This document shows positions 58,401-64,000 of a DNA stretch of 64,000 bases, piece after piece. The DNA lies in assembly GCA_022539475.1 (NCBI GenBank), contig VCMS01000181.1:62001-126000 (forward strand). The letters are read 5' to 3'. A program made the position numbers and the translations under genes. Each line of letters starts with the position of its first letter. Position 1 is the stretch's first letter. The notes beneath the pieces were generated by a model, which did no database searches, was not told the origin of the DNA, and saw nothing but the letters and a program-made list of their open reading frames with translations. This DNA is from Gracilaria domingensis (lineage: Eukaryota; Rhodophyta; Florideophyceae; Gracilariales; Gracilariaceae).

Positions 58401-59440
58401 TAAGACCCTAGTGGCACGCCTACGGCACTATGTCGAAGAGCACCAAACCACATGGTCGGAGTATGTCCAACCATTGACAAATGCGTACAACCTCCAGGTC
58501 CACAGGGTCACTCAAACAACCCCATTCGACCTGGTACTTTCGCGAACACCACATGGTATTATCGTCCAGCCCGGACCTGACCGCTCGGAAGCGGCCGGGA
58601 CACTCACACCGGCGAAGGTCAAGAGAGACATACTCCAGAAGTTACGCGCCGCTTTGGCTGCTGCCAAAGTTAAGATGACAGCAGCCCAAGAACGGTATAA
58701 AGCGGACTATGACCGAACGGTGAGCAAAGTGACCAAAGTGGTAGCAGGAGACATGGTCTTCCTTGACGTGCCACCAAAAGGTAAGCGACCAACCCCAGCG
58801 GAGATGGAAGAGGACATCCGCCTTGAGGAGGATATCAATTCTAAACTACTACCCAAGTCCACGGGACCATACAAGGTGATTCGCTCCGACGAGCATACCG
58901 CTACGGTCATAATGGAAGGTTTGGAGAACACGGTCTCCATCGACAGGATTGTCAAGGCCGCACAACCGACGACAGCGAATGCACAACCAATAGGTGAGCC
59001 AACGCAGCAGGAAGCGGAGAGGGAGCAAACGTCTCCCATACCCCCTCCTATGATGAGTCAGCCGAGCGGTCAACCTTCCACCAGAGCCGTAACGGCTGAC
59101 CCCACGACCCAAGCGGCACAGGAGATCGAGCCTCGGCAAGACCAACGGGTCACACCACCCACGGGGAGCCACGCACCCCATGACCAAATGGAAGAGTCAC
59201 ACCCTCAAGTAGACACTCAGGAGTGCGCTATTGACACCATTGTAGGTCACGAACACACCACAAAGGGTATGCGCTACCGGGTAAGATGGTATGGATGGTC
59301 GCCCGAGCACGACTCTATGGAACCACCTGGTCATATCCCTAACAACTTCATCATCCGATACTGGCGCAAACAAGGGCGAACGCCCCCACCAACTGGTATT
59401 GCTTCGCGTGGTACGCGTCGCTAAGGAAGGGGGGGGGGTT
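55410..59440 (+). mobile_element. Ty3/Gypsy retroelement fossil, pol region with chromodomain
   Basis: Reverse transcriptase, RNase H, the zinc-binding and catalytic parts of integrase, and a C-terminal chromodomain follow each other in the order usual for Ty3/Gypsy chromoviruses. The longest open part is 56500-59424. The left part, with gag, protease start and 5' LTR, is not present; the contig begins inside the element. It is broken, with about four interruptions in its left third. A polypurine tract (AAGGAAGGGGGGGGGG) directly after the chromodomain (~59424-59438) is a candidate plus-strand primer site. Chromodomain elements often insert in heterochromatin, which fits the satellite surroundings. 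Age: moderately old, given the mix of long open stretches and breaks. Confidence 0.85.
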
Positions 59441-59576
59441 ATCGAAGCCGTTGAACGCCACGCTACACGAAAAGCTAACTAACTAACCTCACAGGAAAAC
59501 AAAAGAAGATCAGAGAACACAGTGCAAGACACTTTATTAGTCGAGAAGAATCCACGAGAGGGAACCACGAGGTGAC

Positions 59577-62303
59577 TTAGGAGGCCTTGGAGGACCCACG
59601 GCCACGTCCGCGTCCACGACTGGTTCCACGACCGCGACCACGTCCACGGGAGGTCCCGCGAGATGAAGCGGAACCTCCACGATCAGAGGACACCGACATA
59701 GGTCCGGCGGAGCTTCCGCCCCCGCCGCTAGCCGCGCTCGGTGGCGCACCACCACTTGGTAAGGGAGCAGAAGTACCAGCAGGTCCCGCAGGGGTACCGC
59801 TGCTGACTACCGGCATGGTATTCGCAGGACCAGTGGGTGGATGGAAGGAAGGCGGTAAGCTAGACGGAGGGATGCCACCAGAGGTCGGAGGAGCAAGACC
59901 ACTAGACGGCCCTGCACCGGGGGTCAGACCAGTAGGCGGCCTAGGAGCACCGGACGTCGGCGGAAGCGGAGCCGAACGGAAACCAGTTGAGAAACCACTT
60001 GGTGTTCCTGTCCTAGTACTTGCTGGAGGAAGAGGAACGTTGTGAGGACCAAGCGGAGTATGGAAAGGTGCCGCAGGATCACCACCAGGAGGTCCACCAG
60101 GGAGTTGATACGTACCAAGGCCACCAAAGCCTACCATTGGGGTCGCAGGTTGCTGTGACGCAGGAGCGTACGGGTTGAAACTTTCCACAGGGGGTCGATG
60201 TAACGGCGCGTGGCCTTCCACAAGGTTGCTCAACTGACCAACATAGGCTGTCACCTCACGGTAGAGATTGCGCTGGAAGTAGTCGCGGAACTGTCGCAGC
60301 TCAGAAGTGCGCCGCTCGTGGTGAGCAACCACGGGGAGCAAGTTGGTAAGAGTATCCACAGCGGTGAGGATGTCATTGGGACCAGGACGGTTGAAGTGCA
60401 CCATCGAGGCGTGGTTGAGACGAGCCAGAGCGCTCCGTATCGCGCCACTATCACCACCAGGGGGCACCGGATTCACCGGAAGCGACTGGAAACCAACCCG
60501 AAGAGGCCCCTGGGCAGCCCGTCCGGGAGGGTGAGCAGCCGCCTGAGGGTTCGCCGGACCACTTGGAACAGGCGCAGCCACGCTGGTCGGAGGAGTAGCC
60601 TGTACAGGTGCCGACGGAGGCAATGCGGGGGACTCATAGTTCTCGGCAGCCACCATCACGGTATCGTCATTACCAAATGGGTCTTCGCCAGCCATGTGCT
60701 GCTGTTGGAGAGGCACGATGCTATGAACCTCCGGGTCGTAGACATCCCAACCCTGTTCAGGCCCCCAATTGTGGTTACTTACCGCAGTGAGGTAGCCATC
60801 CAACTGCTGCGCAGTATATTTGGTGCCCTCCACGATGTTGGAGAGCCCCATGGCACGAATGTCGCCGACCACATCGTTGGGAATATTGAAGATACGACCA
60901 ACTGGTTGAGTTCCGCTGATCCCGACAGACTTGTCAGGGCAGCGCGTGTCCCAAGTCACACCTTCCACGGAAGCCTGAAGGGCGAGGATAGCCACCATGA
61001 CGGCCCACTCGCTGCGCGCGACCGACCAAACGGCATATGCGTTGTTCCTCTCGAGGGAGATGCTACTACCAAAGTACGCAAGGACCGGCGGGGTCGGCAC
61101 TTCCAGCCACTGACATACTTCATAGTGGTCCCACCAAGAGGGTCGATTGACATACCATGTCCGGCGGTTGTGGTCGCTCTGCGACCAATACTCAACGTTG
61201 TGGAACAGGAACATGGTCCGCGTACGGTTGTTACGGTGACGAACACGGCTCTCAGCCATCGCATCGGTCGCCCACCTCCCACGGTCAGTCCAATAATTGG
61301 TGTCTAAAGGGCGCTCAAACGCGACGTACTCCAGATCGACCTCGATGTGCGTAGCAGGTTCGTCCAAGCGGTGAAGGATATCTACCAAACGGCGGAAGTA
61401 GTGGACCTCCCTATCGCAGCGGATGAAGGGGAGATCCGACGGTACGGCCACGGGGATGTAGTATAGAAACTTCGTGTGTCGCTGCCGCGCATGGAAACAC
61501 TGTTGTCGACCGAACCGGCTCTGCTTCTCGCCCTTGCGTGGTGGAGGAGGTGCCATAGGCACCGCCTCCAACCGGCGACAATCCCAACGGGCAATTGCGG
61601 TATACTGCGTGAGACCCATGTGGCGGAACCGCAAGGGACAGAGTGAGGAACTGATGTGGAAAGGCCAGTTCCCCAGAGCGACTAATTCGGCGGAGATATC
61701 GGCAAAGCGTGCACCATAGTGGGCATGCGGCTGCCCGTGCGTCCTATTAAGGTCATGAGGATTCAGCTGTTGAGCCTCCACCGTACCGGCCACCGCAAGA
61801 GGGTTAACGTTGCTCGGGCCCGCGGCGGCTGCGTAGGGATCATACCCACCGCGACCGTAAGGGTCTTGACGAGAACGCGTACTCGACCGCGTGTTAGGCT
61901 TGAAGATGCCACCTCCGCGGCCGCGCGCTACCCCAGGGGTCTTGCCAGACATCCTCGACCGGGAGGCAACAGTTTCGCGAACCGAACGGTTGACCTCCGC
62001 CGAGGGGGATACTTCAGAAGCCGAATATCCCTTTATAGGGTCGAAGTGCGGCTCCTCCAATACCAAGTGGTTGGCCTCCACGGGAGCCTCGGCGCCCGAT
62101 GGAAAGGACACAGGTGTACCGGTCTGGGACGGCAGACAGGGCTGCGAAGAGTCAACCACGTGGTAATTCGATTGAAACGGCGCCGTCTCACCCCCGGGGT
62201 CCACCACAACGGGAAGGGCGCGCGCGATGCCCTCCTCGGCACCGTCTTCACGGCGCTCGAACGTCATCGACCACCCTGTTGGGGAAGCGGGTTGATCACC
62301 CAT
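59577..62303 (-). CDS. 908-residue antisense ORF in the Gypsy region, unknown, RGG-like tail
   Basis: A minus-strand ORF with ATG at 62303 is open for 908 codons and ends 150 bases from the end of the pol frame, so the two are convergent. The N-terminal third is Arg/Gly and Tyr rich. The middle (~200-520) is a Trp/His/Arg-rich globular-looking part (for example YWTDRGRWATDAMAE, RRTWYVNRPSWWDHYEVCQW). The C-terminal third is Pro/Gly-rich and ends in repeated GRGRGRG/TSRGRG, an RGG-type nucleic-acid-binding tail. I recognise no domain; a gag-like or accessory protein is possible. Some plant Ty3/Gypsy lineages carry an antisense ORF between pol and the 3' LTR, which is the nearest known layout. 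The ORF looks whole. Confidence 0.6.
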   Translation of the reverse strand: MGDQPASPTGWSMTFERREDGAEEGIARALPVVVDPGGETAPFQSNYHVVDSSQPCLPSQTGTPVSFPSGAEAPVEANHLVLEEPHFDPIKGYSASEVSPSAEVNRSVRETVASRSRMSGKTPGVARGRGGGIFKPNTRSSTRSRQDPYGRGGYDPYAAAAGPSNVNPLAVAGTVEAQQLNPHDLNRTHGQPHAHYGARFADISAELVALGNWPFHISSSLCPLRFRHMGLTQYTAIARWDCRRLEAVPMAPPPPRKGEKQSRFGRQQCFHARQRHTKFLYYIPVAVPSDLPFIRCDREVHYFRRLVDILHRLDEPATHIEVDLEYVAFERPLDTNYWTDRGRWATDAMAESRVRHRNNRTRTMFLFHNVEYWSQSDHNRRTWYVNRPSWWDHYEVCQWLEVPTPPVLAYFGSSISLERNNAYAVWSVARSEWAVMVAILALQASVEGVTWDTRCPDKSVGISGTQPVGRIFNIPNDVVGDIRAMGLSNIVEGTKYTAQQLDGYLTAVSNHNWGPEQGWDVYDPEVHSIVPLQQQHMAGEDPFGNDDTVMVAAENYESPALPPSAPVQATPPTSVAAPVPSGPANPQAAAHPPGRAAQGPLRVGFQSLPVNPVPPGGDSGAIRSALARLNHASMVHFNRPGPNDILTAVDTLTNLLPVVAHHERRTSELRQFRDYFQRNLYREVTAYVGQLSNLVEGHAPLHRPPVESFNPYAPASQQPATPMVGFGGLGTYQLPGGPPGGDPAAPFHTPLGPHNVPLPPASTRTGTPSGFSTGFRSAPLPPTSGAPRPPTGLTPGAGPSSGLAPPTSGGIPPSSLPPSFHPPTGPANTMPVVSSGTPAGPAGTSAPLPSGGAPPSAASGGGGSSAGPMSVSSDRGGSASSRGTSRGRGRGRGTSRGRGRGRGSSKAS

Positions 62304-62307
62304 GAGG

Positions 62308-62316
62308 TATAAAAGG
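62308..62316 (+). promoter_or_regulatory. possible TATA box in the distal Gypsy region
   Basis: TATAAAAGG on the plus strand, just beyond the antisense ATG and pointing away from it. It could be the promoter of an LTR or of a plus-strand transcript; this is weak evidence alone. Confidence 0.25.
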
Positions 62317-62354
62317 CGCGAGTTGGAGCGAGAGCGTGCCACGGAGGATACCAA

Positions 62355-63764
62355 CCGAGAGGGGGAACACCACCAATTGGATGACTAGATGAAACCTGAG
62401 GGGTCACAGAGAACGGGCACGCCGCTCGAGCGAGCTGACACACTGTGAAAATGACCAGGGTTGTGCGCCGGCTGGACGGGTTCCGTGAACCAGGGAGGGG
62501 ACAACCACCCCAGAGGGAACCTAAGGGACGGAAGGAGACCGCGAGGAACCAGGTGGAGGGGCGCTGAACGCCACGCAGTCGGGTAAACCCCTCGGCTGGA
62601 CCTGAAGCAAGCCTGAACACCCCGATGAGGCAGACCACTAGGTAGAAGCGGCGTCAGCACCGGTACGGTCACGAAGTCTGAAGAGCCACGGGCAGGAGCC
62701 TCCTCGACGCGGCCGCCCAAGGCAACGACACCCCAGTGGCGCCCTCACTCAAGCGGAGAGACAGTACGTGTCGGAACCAACAAGGTATCACCTCAGTACG
62801 GCACAAGACCAAGTGGCCAACAGAGAATAGGAGCGACACCACGAGGGGGCGGTGTGCCGATCGGTTGACAACTGCGAACCCCACCGAAGGGAGGCTCGAA
62901 ACCAACTGGTAAGCCGGGACTAACCCGCCCAGGGGGAGGACGGACAGGGGAAGATGGAGTGACGGACTCCTCCGGGAGGGACCAAAGAGGCGAAGACAAC
63001 CACGTGGTACCAGGCGCGCGACAAGATCAACCTGAATGGTCGCGGTTCGCGGTTTCGCGTTCCAATACCACGAGGGACGTAAGGTACGATCGCACCTACC
63101 ACAGAGGGGTACGGCGGCGTGGGTAATGGCGCTGCAGTGCATGTGGCGAACCGCGCCGTGCACCGCGCCATCTTCGCGTCATCGCGAGACGCGCCGTGCG
63201 CCAGGCGATGCGCGCCGACGACCGTTTGGTGAAAAGGCGGCAAACGCCGTGGGACCTTCGCAGCCACGGGGCGTGCCTGTCGGTAGGAGGGGGGTCTGTA
63301 GTATAGCTCGGCCAGATCAACGGGGGCTCTACAAGACCAAGTGGTGACGTCACGGGCTCCCGGGCACGTGTGTCTACTGTACCACGTGGGACGCGCCAGC
63401 GCAGGCTTGGACAGGACTAATTAGTCTATTCTCGATGATTTAGAATTAATAATTACTAGATAGTATAGATATGTGGCCGGGGTGGTGCACCACAAATGCA
63501 CCTCCCGGTGGCCCACGTGGCACTAGGCCCGTGAGAGCCGGAGGGGCGCTCGGGTGTACTAAACCCCCGAGCCGCCAACCTCCCACACCAAATGGTAAAG
63601 TCAAGCACCAACTAGGCTAATTTGACACCAGTTCGGTTCTACAGTCACCAATTGGTAAGTCTAGTAGTCCTCTAATAGTTTTGCTGACCTCGAGGGTTAT
63701 ACGTGCCTGCCGCACACCAGTGCAGGCGTATTTACCACTTGGTCACCGTGCACTATAGGCAACG
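62355..63764. other. distal GC-rich non-coding part of the Gypsy element, LTR candidate
   Basis: GC-rich with no supported gene. Six of the 19 ACCANNTGGT sites and several CACGTG G-boxes (62157, 63001, 63364, 63382, 63513) lie in or beside it, and an AT-rich patch lies at ~63418-63475. Density of the palindrome marks it as part of the same element. Because the other end is missing, LTR borders cannot be fixed by comparison. Confidence 0.4.
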
Positions 63765-64000
63765 GTGGGTGCTGCCGACCTATTAGGTGTCACGTGTTTC
63801 ACTCCTCCGCCGGGTCGAGCCCACGCAGGGCTCCCCACTAGCAGCTCGCACCGATCGGCTATACCACAATGACCGAAGTCTCTGACAATCTTTTCGTTTC
63901 CTGGCTCGGGTTCTGTTCTGGAAAGTCTTCGAATGATGCAAACGGGACTCTCTGTCATGTCAACAGCCACGAAAATGGACTGAACGATACCTCTATGAGT
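63765..64000. other. flank beyond the Gypsy element, unassigned
   Basis: The palindrome array stops at 63743. A minus-strand frame (63970-63743) stays open but is not recognised; it may be the start of host sequence. Confidence 0.3.

Larger units (their letters stand above)
55748..63743. repeat. 19 dispersed copies of the palindrome ACCANNTGGT
   Basis: Exact sites start at 55748, 56056, 56199, 57650, 58447, 58548, 59322, 59388, 59751, 59994, 60897, 62062, 62155, 62901, 62999, 63336, 63587, 63647 and 63734. About 0.13 would be expected in 8.4 kb for eight fixed bases. Many more sites differ at one position (for example at 56115, 57246, 58384, 60560, 62372, 62808). The central two bases vary freely and the core is an E-box (CANNTG). 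Sites lie in the sense ORF, the antisense ORF and non-coding DNA, so codon use does not explain them. I found none in the satellites. Confidence 0.8.

Noticed and set aside
60210-61307. 365-codon plus-strand frame inside the antisense ORF
   Set aside because: It mirrors the 908-codon minus-strand ORF, has no domain and no start context; taken as a shadow.
63743-63970. 75-codon minus-strand frame at the window end as a gene
   Set aside because: Too short and unrecognised; cut by the window, so not called.
1-64000. tRNA or rRNA genes
   Set aside because: I saw no convincing tRNA arms with B-box and no rRNA-like stretch; a covariance-model scan would be needed to exclude them.

Overview
The window is nuclear DNA of a eukaryote. 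It looks like a repeat-rich, probably pericentromeric or heterochromatic stretch of a red algal genome. That assignment is inference. It rests on an intronless vanadium-haloperoxidase-like gene, a remnant of a plastid-type ISE2 RNA helicase (so a photosynthetic lineage), a germin-like cupin, the near absence of introns, and large TE and satellite content. No ribosomal RNA or organelle marker confirms it.

Layout. (1) 1-14.3 kb is a thin gene zone full of broken genes: an EH-domain endocytic protein, a C-terminal ISE2/SKI2-type helicase piece lying head to head with a middle piece of ornithine decarboxylase, a MED21-like Mediator subunit, an RRP40-like exosome subunit, and two or three secreted proteins of unknown function. 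Only the germin-like protein (4784-5311) and the haloperoxidase-like gene (9051-10628) read as open frames. A ~100-bp minisatellite, a MITE-like inverted-repeat element and a decayed PIF/Harbinger transposase fragment end the zone. (2) 14.73-23.48 kb is satellite 1, ~503-bp units in about 17 tandem copies. (3) 23.5-26.1 kb holds a broken Cys-rich secreted gene and a 283-bp fold-back element. (4) 26.11-55.41 kb is satellite 2 (942-bp unit, itself five ~188-bp sub-repeats), interrupted by a 7,885-bp PIF/Harbinger transposon at 36335-44219, by a 961-bp satellite 3, and by a 449-N assembly gap. (5) 55.41 to about 63.75 kb is a Ty3/Gypsy (chromodomain-bearing) fossil with a long convergent antisense ORF.

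Main points. The Harbinger element has perfect TIRs, a TTA target duplication, an intact transposase and an intact second protein. Between them lie pieces of several host genes (DBP5-like RNA helicase, M13 peptidase, an ecdysteroid/choline-kinase-like protein, an unknown Trp-containing protein), so it looks like a Pack-Harbinger. Satellites 1 and 2 share a conserved box and similar flanking order and appear to descend from one ~188-bp ancestor. The Gypsy region carries 19 exact copies of the palindrome ACCANNTGGT in 8 kb (about 0.13 expected by chance), spread over sense ORF, antisense ORF and non-coding DNA. This suggests a binding-site array for an element-encoded or host protein.

Several ORFs of 440-908 codons are intact while nearly every single-copy gene is broken. 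I therefore favour real gene decay over poor base calling, except at the contig edges and in one collapsed stretch at 17.43-17.94 kb.
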